A DNA stretch of 64,000 bases from Pleurotus djamor. Taxonomy: Eukaryota; Basidiomycota; Agaricomycetes; Agaricales; Pleurotaceae. The position numbers and the translations under genes were made by a program. The stretch lies in the NCBI GenBank assembly GCA_029747585.1, contig JAPEVF010000088.1, positions 1 to 64,000 of the forward strand, given 5' to 3'. The stretch's first letter is position 1, and each line of letters starts with the position of its first letter. Shown here one piece after another: positions 35,110 to 46,716 of this stretch. The notes beneath the pieces are model-generated. The model had not been told where the DNA came from, ran no database searches, and saw only the letters and a list, made by a program, of their open reading frames with translations.

Positions 35110-36865
35110 TGCATTTTTGAAAAGACTACAAACCTCAGTATTACCCAAAGGACATATGTAGATACCTACAGCTTACTGTGTATCTGCGAAGGACAATATT
35201 GATTAACGTGCCCAGTGTTGGTTTGTGTACCCAAAGAAGTTGAATAGACCGACCGATGTGGTAAAATGCATCGAAAGCCAGCTTGTGCCCGGTTTCAGCT
35301 CGCAAAGTGGGTCCATACACCTGGTGCGCATGCGGCATGGTCGGTTCCTTCGGTAGGTTCAGACTGATATCCGCTATTTCCGACTACTATCAGGCCTTCA
35401 GGGCCCATGGTGCATGTACAGATCGTTCCCGCAAGAGCTAGATTGTGAGCACATCTTGCACGACGTACTGCATCTTTCGGCCTTTTCGCAGCAGCTATTC
35501 AACGGAGAAACGAATTCTTAGTTGACGGAAGAGGCTGGCGGGAGTTCTCGTTCAAAATTACCCGGCTCAGGAGGAGAGCAAAACATCTCACTATGGAGAA
35601 TGGTAGATAGTCATCGTTCCATAAGCCATAGAAAGACCGGTCATGTTTCGAGCGGTTCAAACTTCCGTGGAGTTCATGGTATTGACATCTGCCAGCTAGA
35701 TGATGGGAGGAATCGAGAACTTCGCGACAAGACATGTGGATCGATGCTATTGATACACCCTCACTTCAATCGCACTTTTAGCGATGAGAAGGTGGAACGA
35801 CGACGGACGTTGGATCCAGGATAAGTGCAAGAGGGGCGGCCCGAGGGGGAGCGTAGCCGAAGCGGAGCGTGACAACGCGTCGACGCGTGAGCCGGGGTCA
35901 CGCGATTGTGACAACTCCTCGGTCCTGGGCCCCGTCTGATATCGTCGCCACCGCTTGATGGTGATCATCCTTTCAAAGTCCCGCTTGGTTCAAGGGTGAC
36001 ATTGGGCAAGTCGTACAAAAGATTGAGTCGGAATCTCCATCTTCGTGACTTCGCCTTTGCTACGAGATGGGGACGGCGAAGAATCAAGCGAAGATTCTGG
36101 TTTGGGCGACTAGTACTCTAACCCAATCACTCAGGTTGGTGTACTTCCCTCCGTGGGTAGATTGGGTCAACATTCCCGGTGAGTAATTACCTTCTGGGTG
36201 ATGACATGCTCTGGCGAATTGAAACCTCGCCGCTTTTTGGTTAGCAGCCGGGAACTGACACGCCTCGGCCCACCAAGTCCCGGATCACTGTGCAGACCAG
36301 AATCACCATTGCAATACTGATGCATCAGTCAACTTGACACCTAGGACGCCCGTGCTTTTACTCAACCATCTTGTTGAATGCCAAATATAACTCGAGAATG
36401 TTAACTCTGGTCGTGCCGGCCGTGTTGAAATCTTCAAACACTCCTCATCAGCTTCGATGACGATCTTCTCCCGCTCCGGTGTCTCGCACAGTGATAATAA
36501 ATCTGGACTATTTGAAAGGTTTACAACCCATGGATGGGTATATCGGAAACTCTGGTGAAATGCGACCACTCCAACCTTTGGCTATCTGTTTTGGGGCGTC
36601 AAAATGAGAACGCAATCCGTTGCTTTCGACCTTCTCAACTTTGTCGGGACCGCTCAAAGACCTGTGAACTTGGAGCAGACGACCAGAACCGTTAGTCAAT
36701 CATTGCTCCAACAAATGATTAATCCGTGGGTGTTCCGCACCACTGAACACTAATTTTATCCGCAAGTATCACGAAAGTGTCAACCATTTCTCACCACTAT
36801 ATTTGTCTTGTGGGCTTTGAGGCCTCGTTTTTCAGATTTGTTACCTGAGCGACGCCTAATAAAAT
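35110..36865. other. Gene-free region with a GC-rich palindromic island
   Basis: About 1.75 kb with no supported gene. At 35830-35935 the sequence becomes strikingly GC-rich and contains nested inverted repeats (see separate entry). The rest is ordinary with short unsupported frames. Confidence 0.4.
35867..35903. repeat. Nested palindrome, GC-rich
   Basis: GCGTGAC (35867-35873) and GTCACGC (35897-35903) are inverted arms. Between them lies a perfect 14-base palindrome, ACGCGTCGACGCGT (35875-35888). The flanks are also GC-rich and lack coding. It could be the end of a degraded DNA transposon or a protein-binding site. Confidence 0.45.
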
Positions 36866-38382
36866 ATGGTTCATTGGGATTCCGGATCCCAGACCACCTT
36901 CCTTCTGCACCCTATGTCTGACGCCCTTCTTCCACAGATTGGCCGCGACTTCATTATCAAGGCCGTGCGCGTTGCTATTGGCGCGGTGTGCTATGGTAAG
37001 TTACTTCCCAAGATTTACGTGAGTGTCTCTGTAAATGACCTACGATCGTCAGGGGCGTACCTGTTGCTGTTTGGTTCCTCGACGAGCATTTTGCTGTAAG
37101 TCCGACCAAAGCCTTATTCCTAAACGTCCAATACTCATGCCAGCTCAGTCGGCGAGGGTGGCGCAGCGTTAGCTCAATGGTCCTCTTCCTTTTGACCACT
37201 ATCATGTTCCTTGGTTGTACGATGTTCTTCATCATCGACCTTTCCGACATCATCTACCGCTTCAAGATACTCCTCATAGAGAACCCGGACGAAACCTACG
37301 AGGAGAGGCTCGCCCAGGCTGACACAAAGCTTCAAGGCTTTGTGTGGGCTGGTGAAATGCTGTTCATCTTCCTGGTAGGTGTTTCCAACCCTTTGATCGA
37401 ATATTATTTCTTACCTGAATTCTCCGTAGCTCATCCTTGGTGACAGTATCGTCCTTTGGCGAACATGGGCTCTCTATAAGCACAGATATCTCCCTATCGT
37501 TGTTCCAAGTCTTACGTGGATCGGCTCAGTCAGTACGTCCGATTCCCTTGCTCTGCCTACCGTTACCAGCTAATTGCTTCCTATAGTTGCTGCATTCTAC
37601 GAATTGGGCTGCGATGCCAAGTTCGGCTGGATCCTCCCAGATACCAGACCTTCGGCCTCCTCTGTCGGAATTGAATCCTGCGCCAAAGCGGACACAGCCA
37701 GCTTCAGTCTTTCCTACTCGACCAACATCATATGCACTTTTCTAATCATGTACAGAGCCTGGTACGCCGCCCTATCTTCGTCTCGGCGAATACCTGCCAT
37801 CCCATTTTGTTGACTTTCGGTTGTACCCATTTATTACAGGCGCTACCGTCAGAGTATGAAAAAAATTCATTGATGGGGCACGTCGAAAGACACAGATTGA
37901 GAAGATCATGTTTCTCCTGGTGGAGTCGGGAGCTATTTATCTAGCTCTCTATGTGTGTATCACCATGTCTCTTGCTACGCCGATCACTTGTTTACGATCC
38001 CTGATGCTTCCAGACATTCCAAGCCGTCCCTATTTACGGAGGGAGCTTCAATCCCCGCACTGAGATTGCCGTTCAAGCCGCCAACGCTGTGATCCAACAA
38101 GCCATGGGGATGTACCCAACCGCCATCGTTGTCCTTGTACAACTTCAAAAGACGGTTTGGGATACCCCAGAAATGAATCACGCCATATCTGTGATTGACT
38201 TCGCGCATCGAAGTAACCTCACTGGCGCAAGTCAGTTGGAGAATGCGCTTGGAAGTAGTGTGGGTCTGGGGAGTGATGGAAGCGATACCGCTACTTCCAG
38301 AAGTAAGGATAATGACGAGGGAAAGACGATAGAGATTAGGAAGATGGCTTCGTCGAGGTCTTTTGTGGCTTGGGCGAAATAA
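36866..38382 (+). CDS. Fungal multi-pass (7-helix) membrane protein, frameshift in A7 run
   Basis: Eight or so exons from ATG 36866 to TAA 38382. Hydrophobic segments include GAYLLLFGSSTSILL, MVLFLLTTIMFLGCTMFFII, LQGFVWAGEMLFIFL, YLPIVVPSLTWIGSV, SLSYSTNIICTFLIMYRAW and IMFLLVESGAIYLAL; the LGDSIVLWRTWALY block is typical of this mushroom membrane family. The exon beginning at ~37841 encodes RYRQSMKK, then needs one A fewer in the seven-A run at 37859-37865 to continue as FIDGARRKTQIEKIMFLLVE. As written it hits a stop (TGA) at once. Beyond that the frame resumes as FQAVPIYGGSFNPRTEIAVQ and ends with an acidic/basic cytoplasmic tail. Either a sequencing error or a young null allele. Role unknown. 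Confidence 0.68.
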
Positions 38383-38599
38383 GTTGAGCGTCCAGTCAGT
38401 ACTCTGCTTTAATTCCTCCCGCTAGTTTATTATATCTTATCTGGTTATGTCACATTATTTCAGTCTGTCTTCGTGGTTCTGGCTGCGTATCCACGATGTT
38501 TACTTCCCATCGCCGCTTGAAATCTACACTTTGTTGTCCAGTCGCCTGTCGTCCCCAATTATTACCCTGGACTCAAGACCGCTTCGAGCTGAATGCAGC

Positions 38600-39860
38600 G
38601 GCACTACTCTCATCAAGATATTGATGGCGACCCGTTTCGGATCCCTTCTCATGCCTCTTCTCGCCCTATTGTCGGTCTCCGCCGCCGCTCCTTGATCGTT
38701 GAAACATGACCCAACTTTTCAACCTTCTCTGCGCTCTGCGAGGGTGCAGCTTCGTCCTTGTCCATTATTGACTTTTCACGGAATCATTTCCCTACAGTGA
38801 TTTCCCTTGATCGTCACATTGGTCCTTGTGACGTCTCCTAAAGTTTTTGACAAGTGAGTATACTCTATTCTTCCCGACGGACAGCTCTACCATCTCCGGC
38901 CCGGTGCTGAGTTCGCTGTTATTTTCGCTCTGCCACAGGTACCCATCCTCGACCTCTGACTATGGGCCGTCTTTCCGCCGGCTCTTACCTCACGGAACAT
39001 ACAGACCCGGCCCTTAAGATGTTCAGTGCGCTGTCAACACTTAGCCAACACACTCGCGAATGAGTACTTGCCAGATGATTGATATAGCTCGGGTGGCGAT
39101 TTGATGGAGTTTTCGACGATATGATCATCGATTCCGTGCGTACCAATCCAAACATGTGATGCAAGTCATTCACCTCCATGTTTAACCTCCACATCCGGTC
39201 GGGCGGCGAAGGGAGTTCTAGTTCTACGTTACCGTAAGCGGGTCAAGACCTCGCCTATCCAGCCGTAGTAGGTCTGATCAAATCTCTGCGAAATATTTGA
39301 CTGGGCAGAGTCTAACGGTGGGCCGTCCCACTGACTCGTACCTTCTCCATCTCCCATCACCAACTTTGTAGCCTTACACCCTTGCATCTGAACACTCTTC
39401 AAATTCTCATTACAATCATAAATCTCCAAGGTCCCAATCTGTCATATTCATATTCTTAGTACATCTTACTACCGTCAACGATCACGTCGCCACTCTCAGT
39501 GTTACTACAGTCCCCCCTCTATTATGGCCTCACTGTGGAGTGCGGGGTCCCGTTACATGGAACATGGGGTCCACAAGAAGAGTTGCCTTACGCAACCTGG
39601 TCTCATCTAGCCTAGGTCGATATCGGCGATCTGTGTCTTGAGAGAAAGGTGCAAGAGAAGCAATCACGGCCTCACTCACGTTCCTGGTCTTTCCCGTGTA
39701 GCCACCATACTAATGGTAAAGCATCATTATGCCTGGGATGAAAAGGATACGGGGAACTTCTCAGGGAGATGAGGTTTGGCGACGACTTCGGTCATTCGTG
39801 ACCATCCCCCCTGAGCCCTCTGTATTTCTCATTCAAACGTGAAGTTGAAAAAAATGTGGA
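38600..39860 (+). pseudogene. Decayed copy of the 8732 membrane gene
   Basis: Segments run colinear with the 8732-10191 gene. 38625-38695 matches its first helix region (shared stretch GGATCCCTTCTCATGCC against GCATCCCTTCTTGTGCC). 38881-39000 matches 9076-9205 around TCCGGCCCGGTGCTGAG and TGGGCCGTCTT. 39537-39780 matches 9755-10000 around GCGGGGTCCCG and the tail. The middle, corresponding to 9210-9750, is missing or unrecognisable. No continuous frame survives. It lies directly downstream of the other membrane gene (36866-38382). Boundaries are approximate. Confidence 0.6.
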
Positions 39861-41963
39861 CTGGGTTGAGGAGTCCGGAGGTCTCCTTTTTNAAATTGAA
39901 ACGGCCTCAAGCTTGTTGATCCAGACTTCGACGCAACCTTGACAAGAAAGTTGATCAGTCTTCAAGCTTCAACTCCAGATCGTGGAGCATTAAGGTTTGC
40001 ACGGGTGCAGTCATCATCAGTACGTTAGGGTACGTAAACCTTCCTATACTTGCTAAAACCATACACACGCCATCCACGAATAGCACAGGTGTGAAAGATA
40101 TCTTGAGGGAAGCCCTAAATAGCATCAAAATCACCGAGACGACCGAAGGAAGAGAAGTCACCGGCCCACGAAAGGGCCGTGTTGGGGAAGATTCTCCGAG
40201 CCTTCGGGAAAAGGGTTCGTTAACTTACTCGTAAGTTGGGGTGTCGGGATGTCCTTCAAGCATGATCATAGGGTTACTCGCCTCCAGTCGCGCTTTAGAA
40301 AAGCCCCCAAATCATCGGAACGACTTCGGGAAACGCACAGCTGGGGACTCATATCAATCCATGAGTAGTGATTAATTTATTCTGGACAAATAGCTCACAC
40401 GACCAAAATTCACAGTAATCGATGAGTAGTGGACAATCACTAAGCCGCGAGCTGTGGCTACTGTGAGATGTAGCAACACATATGGGGTTATTGTGACAAC
40501 CAGCCTGCCGCAACCTGCGTCCGAATGCAGCGGTTGGGCAGAGTAGGCAATCCACGGTCCGCCCAAAATGCCGTTACAACGATCAGCGGAGGAAGGGTAT
40601 GTGGACGGGAGAAAGACCTGGGTCTAGCGTGGCATCGTCATCCAGCGGAATTCTTCAAAGAATAGGTACATTAAGAGTTCATCGATGGAGAATTCAGCAG
40701 TGGAATTAGGTCGGCAATCACTTGAAGAGCGTGTAGAAAGAAAGACCAAAGAGGGACGGTGGCGTCGAACCTCGGTAGAGACTGCCAGGTGCCCGAATTA
40801 TCAAAGCTTTCGGGGGCCTCTCTTACATAGCGTAGAGGGTAGGTGTGGTTCAGAAGCTGGCTAAGGTCGGCGCGTCTGTAGGTATTGATGACGAAACGGT
40901 GAAAATTGCGGACGTGGTAGCCAATGCTTAAAGAAAAGTATTCCTCCCGACAAGGCATTGTGCCGGATCATTTTTGTGATGCGCTGGGTACGTAAAAATT
41001 CCCACTGGGTCGGCGAGAAATGAGGAGCGAAGTTGAGGGAGGCGACTCGTTGAGCGACGCGCGTCATTCTGTATACACCCGGAGGGTATTATCAGACTCG
41101 AAGGAAGCTATGAATCACGTTACACAGTTACACTTTCCTGATGCAACACCTATGATGCGGGCGCAGAGGAGAACGTCAACGTCTAGGGAACTGTCCCCGA
41201 GTTACAAGGACCTCGAGACAAGAAGACATCTTGGCAAGGGCAAATATCAAGTGGGTCAGTCCAGTTTGCGACAGCGTAGACCTCGTAATGATTGGTTGCA
41301 AGATGGAAAGGCGCAGGATTTCACTGAGACCGGATAGACCCGATGTTACAGATATGTCGTGAATGGAGTTACCACTTCTCAGGCACGGAGGTCTCCACCT
41401 TTGGCCCATCAAGCTTGCGTCCACGACATCGCTTGTTAATGAGCTCACATGCTGAAAGCTTTGAAAGGAGAAGAACGCAGAAAGAATTCAAGTTGCAAAG
41501 TTGAAGTTGAATCGAACCAAGCGCAGAGGAAGTAAATTGGCAATGGCGTGAGAGCCAAACAAGGAGCACAGCCCAGGGTCACATTAAAGCGCCCGAGAGC
41601 CACGTGAGCTTTGAGTGCCTTGATCTGACCGAGAGAGGGGAGGAGGAAGGGATGGCATTCCGGAGATAATCGTGGACCCAAAAGCCAACCTACTCCCAAC
41701 CACCACCACCACTTCTCATTTTCCTGACTTTTGGCCAAGTTCTGGGACCCTCGCGACTCCCCGATACACCCTGCAAGTTTGGCGACAGTCACTGCCTCCT
41801 GCCTCAAAAGAACCCCTTGATTTGACTTACATCGTCCCCCTACCATACCCTCGCTTCGAGTGCATCTTCTCAAGGCCTTTGCTATCGCTTGAGACGTCAT
41901 TCTACCAACATAGCGCCTGCACCAAACCTTCACGATCCGCGCGCGAGCCTGGATCACTATGAA
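39861..41963. other. No supportable gene
   Basis: About 2.1 kb. Two neighbouring minus-strand frames with true ATGs, 41067-40861 and 40958-40671, could be parts of one small gene, but no intron links their frames. 41640-41960 becomes pyrimidine-rich as it nears the OPT start and is presumably its promoter and leader. Confidence 0.35.
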
Positions 41964-44900
41964 ATGCCAGAAGTCGTCGTGCCAGACGACGATAGCCGCA
42001 GGCCTTCAATATACCTTCATTATGGCGTCCGGGATGCAGAGAAGTCATTAGGTGCGTCCCTCCATATTTCAGAGTTTTTCAACCGTTGATGTAGCCTCAG
42101 ATGCCATCAGCAGCCCGAGAACCGACTCGAGGGACAACATCTCTCTGGCCAGTCAGACTGGCAGTGATATGTTCGACCCAAACCTCGACACGGACTCAGA
42201 ACAAATGGGTGAGCTGCCTTCACCGTATCCAGCCCTACGCCACAGTCCCTAACACACTCACTCCATATGCGACTCAATCACATGCCTTAACCCACCTCGT
42301 CCTTATCCTGCTCTCCCAGACTTGGACTCGCCCTACCCAGAGGTGCGATCGGCGGTCGCAAACTTTGATGACCCCAGCATGCCTGCCTCGACCTTGCGCG
42401 CATGGGTTCTCGGGATCATTTGGGCGATGGTGATACCAGGCATGAACCAATTTTTCTACATGAGATACCCTTCCCTCGTCATCGGCAGTGTAAGTTGTGC
42501 ACCCCCCTGGTCTTCCATTGTCGGCTAGCCGCCCTGTCTTCACCCTGCGCATCCCCACAGGGCACGTGGATGGGGGAAGCGAGTGACTGTCCCTTTGCTT
42601 CCAGTTGCTGATTTGTTATCTTCGTGCCCATAGCTCGTGGCCCAACTGGTCGCGTTTCCCTTTGGTCGTTTATGGGCTCGCCTAATGCCCTCAGTCAAAA
42701 TATTCGGGGCTTCCCTGAACCCTGGGCCCTTCACTATCAAGGAGCATGTGCGTTTTCCTATGAACTCCTTCGGCCTTCCTAATTGACCTTCCTTTTCTTC
42801 GATAAGGTTCTAGTAACGATAATGGCAACGGTTGGCGCCCAGTCGGCTTACGCAAATGATATCGTCGCCGTGCAGCGAGTATTCTACAACACACAGTTCA
42901 ACTTTGGCTGTAAGACTCTGTCGGATTCCATCGATTGGGCCAGAGATTCACCGAGTTTGACAGACGAATGGATGCTTGTTATGTCCACCCAGCTCATAGG
43001 ATTCTCCATTGGCGGCATTGCCCGAAGATTCCTTGTATCCCCGCCTTCCATGAGTAAGTTGTGCCTGCGATTATCTTTGTATCACTATCCTCCAACGGTG
43101 TTTTTCCTTTTTCTAGTTTGGCCCAATACCTTGGTGTCATGCGCCCTCTTTAACACACTGCACTCATCGCGCTATGTTGGCATAGGAGAGCATCGGGGCG
43201 TAAGCCGAGAACGTTATTTCTGTTATGCCTTCATCGGAGCCATCGTATGGTGTAAGTGAAATCCCCCCTACTTTGATGACTCCGCCTCTACCGCACTGGC
43301 CATACGGGCGTGTCCGCCCATAATGTGCTTGGGATCTCTCACGCCATTTTTCCCGTTGGGCTGGTGTCCACGTCTTATCGTCAAACGTTCCTTGCTAATC
43401 TGCTTGATCCGTCCCTCTTGTGTCGACTCAATCTGACTTGCTCTATTGCGCAGACTTCTTCCCAGGTTATCTCTTCCAAGCTTTAAGGTAATCGGGTTTT
43501 TCTTCGACCCTGGCCGATTAGCCGGTGGCTCATGTCTATTGATAGCTACTTTACCTGGGTTTGTTGGATTGCACCGGATAATATCGTGCGCTCACTCANT
43601 TTTTTTGGCTCAAACCTAACTGCAATCTGACCTTTTCCCCCGTAGAAAGTCAACCAGCTCTTCGGGTGAGTAGCTAGCTGGCTTCGGTTTCACCGCATGG
43701 CTTTGATTGACGACTTTAATATAGCTATCACAGTGGCTTGGGCTTCTCGCTATTGACCTTCGATTGGAACCAGATCGCCTTTATTGGCAGTCCGTAAGTG
43801 AACTTTGCTTGTGTTTGGGAAGTGCGCTCAACTTTTACAGGCTGGCTACGCCATGGTGGGCGGAGGCTAACGTAATCGTGGGCTTCGCCTTCTTCTATTG
43901 TGCGTCCTGCTTCCCGCCCCACCTTTGCGCCGGGCTAACTTCTATCTTGTTGTAGGGCTGCTGACACCAATTCTCTACGTGAGATATCCTCAAAGCTCAT
44001 TTGGTCATTGAAACTGCCTAACCTTTCCATCCGCTAGTACACGAATGTCTGGAATAGCCAGCACATGCCGTTAGTTTGACCTTAGAACGTTGAAGGATTT
44101 GTGATGACTGACTTTTTCCAGAATATCAGGCATTGGCGCATATGATAACACCGGAAACGACTTCGATCACAATCGGATACTCACTCCAGAAGGAACGCTG
44201 AACATGACAGCGTATCAGTCTTACAGTCCGCTGTTCCTTCCGTGTGTCACTAATCTCCAATCGTCTTTTTGTCCTGCGCCAGCGCTGAATACCCTTTCGC
44301 AGAATGACCTTCGTGATGTCATACGGTTTATCTTTCCTGTCCATCTCTGCAACCATCACCCACACCCTCATCTACTTCTGGCACCCAATACGAGCGCAGT
44401 TCAACAAATCCCTGAGAGAGCAACCGGATATTCATGCCCAATTGATGTCGAGATATAGCCAAGGTACGCGCATGCTTTGGACGAACATGCATTGTTCACC
44501 CGACATCCTTCGTTTAGTCCCTGAATGGCACTATGCCTGCATTTTTGGTCTGTACTTTCTATTAATTTTGTCTAGTTCCCCATAACGTTGCTGACGTTCG
44601 TCATGATGGTAGCCTTGACATTCGCATTCGCATGTGTTTGCGTGCAAGTTTGGCCCACCCAATTACCGATCTGGGCGTTGATAATCGCGCTCCTAATCGG
44701 TGTGTCCCATCCACTGTTATCGTCTTGTTTGGGTACTTACAGCAGAGCATTAGCCATCGTATATGTTGTCCCCATCGGTACGCCATTGTGTGTTCTGGGA
44801 TACCAATCATCCTGACCCCTTTGCAGGAATGATTCAGGCCATGACGAATAGACAAGTTGGGTTGAAGTCAGTCACTGTCTATCACCCCTTATCCTCCTCA

Positions 44901-46438
44901 GTGCTAACATCGGGGCACAGCGTGATAACTGAGCTCATCATCGGTTATTTGCTCCCGGGAAGACCGATAGCAATGATGATGTGAGTTGTTTCTTGATATT
45001 GCAACTTCCAGTGTTGACGGTATCATCCCTACAGCTTCAAGGTCTTTGTTTCCTTACTGTCTCTCTAATCTGCCGCTCAACCTTCCGCGTAGACTTATGG
45101 CTACATCACTCTGACGCAGGGTGAGAAGACGCGGCATCCATTTTCCGTTTCACATCCTAATATCCCTTAAAGCTCTACAGTTTACTGCGGATTTTAAGCT
45201 GGGCCATTACATGAAGATTCCACCTCGACCGATGTTTTGGTGTCAGGTACGCGAATTTATGTCTCCCCATTTGCGCTATTTGCCCATCATCGTCTAGGTC
45301 GTCGCTACGGTTGTCGCCGGAACTTCCCAGTTAGCCGTGCAGACTTGGTAAGTTGTATTGACTTTCCTACTCGCGTCACCTGTCTTCATCTGAACCGTCC
45401 TCAGGATGTTCTCCAATATCGAGTATGCAGATTTATTCTCGATTCCTCATGGATTGTCCACTCACTCACATACAGGGATTTATGCACAACCAGACAAAAA
45501 GACCAGTAGGTCGTTGGGTTATCGTTGTTCGCTCAGTTCCTGACTCTTGGTCCTCCTAGCTTCACGTGCAACTCGACCCAAGTGTTTGGGACTGCTTCCG
45601 TCATTGTAAGCCACCCTGTCCCTTAACGAGTCGTTTGCTCATCCTTCGGCGTCATAGTGGGGACTGGTTGGACCCCGATTATTATTTTCTCCTGGAAAAG
45701 TTTATTAGTAAGCCTCTTACATGACTCCCTGACGTCTACTCATCTTCCTCGTATAGTGGTTGGTCCTCTCCCTTTGTCATGAAACCATTCACCAAACATT
45801 CTCTACCTAGCATTATCTTTCTTCTTCATCATTGGCGCCGCCTGCCCAGTCGTGCTCTACCTTATCATCCGAAAATATCCAAACACAGTGCTGAGCTATC
45901 TCAAGTAAGTACATAGTACATCTCCATGGCTCTGACTGATTGGGCTTTCCCATTAGCTTCCCGTGAGTGGGACCGATCACCTTGAGATTGACAAGTCATA
46001 CTCACTGCTCTTCAGTCTCGTCTTCGCTGGCCTTGGTATGATACCTCCCGCCACCGCTGTCAATTACGTTCCTTGGGCGATCATTGGCTTTATATTTCAA
46101 TATGTGATACGCCGGAAACATTTTTCGTATTGGGCTAAGTATAACTGTAAGTACCTCGCCCATCCCAGCTCGCTCTGTTTCCGATTTCTTCTAGATGTCC
46201 TTTCCGCCGCTCTGGACGCCGGTACCGCTATTGGTGTAATCCTCATATATTTTTGGTATGGTTGTTCACTTCTTCCGTTCCAGAATATCTGATTTGAATG
46301 TCTATCAGCCTACAATATCCCTTGAATGGCCGAATCGGGGCCAACACGATACAGAATTGGTGGGGCAATAGAGTCTACAGGAACACTTCGGATTGGAATT
46401 CCACCTCTTATATCAAACCAGGGGAGAGATTCGGGTGA
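41964..46438 (+). CDS. Oligopeptide transporter, OPT family
   Basis: A gene of about 20 short exons from ATG 41964 (MPEVVVPDDDSRR) to TGA 46436-46438. Blocks in order: DLDSPYPEVRSAV, LRAWVLGIIWAMVIPGMNQFF, LNPGPFTIKEH followed by VLVTIMATVGAQSAYA (the OPT signature), TQLIGFSIGGIARRFLV, ERYFCYAFIGAIVWYFFPGY, SYFTWVCWIAPDNIKVNQLFG, GLGFSLLTFDWNQIAFIGSPL, TPWWAEANVIVGFAFFYW, MSYGLSFLSISATITHTLIY, VPEWHY, VITELIIGYLLPGRPIAMM, GLGMIPPATAVNYVPWAIIG, and the end NWWGNRVYRNTSDW...GERFG. OPT proteins are proton-coupled plasma-membrane importers of tetra/pentapeptides and glutathione-like molecules. All junctions I checked keep phase; the exon near 45760-45790 is the least certain. An N at 43599 falls in an intron. 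It converges on URC4. Confidence 0.88.
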
Positions 46439-46716
46439 GTTTTCTCGTGTTTATGCTCCCTTATTTCCCTAACTTTTGGCTCCAGCCCTACTACTTGGTA
46501 ACAACTCTTTGTTCTTGTACCGCGTTCTGCGTTCATGTTTTGGGTTCTGGGCGGCCGGATCGCGACAACTTAAAAGCGCTCGTGCGTCGTATCCCTTTTG
46601 TATCACTAGATGTATTTCCTGCTATCATGTCCACTGCAACGACATTTGGAGACGAATTTCTGACACTATTTATCACTATTTCTACACCATGTACTGTTGT
46701 TATACCTTACGAGCTG

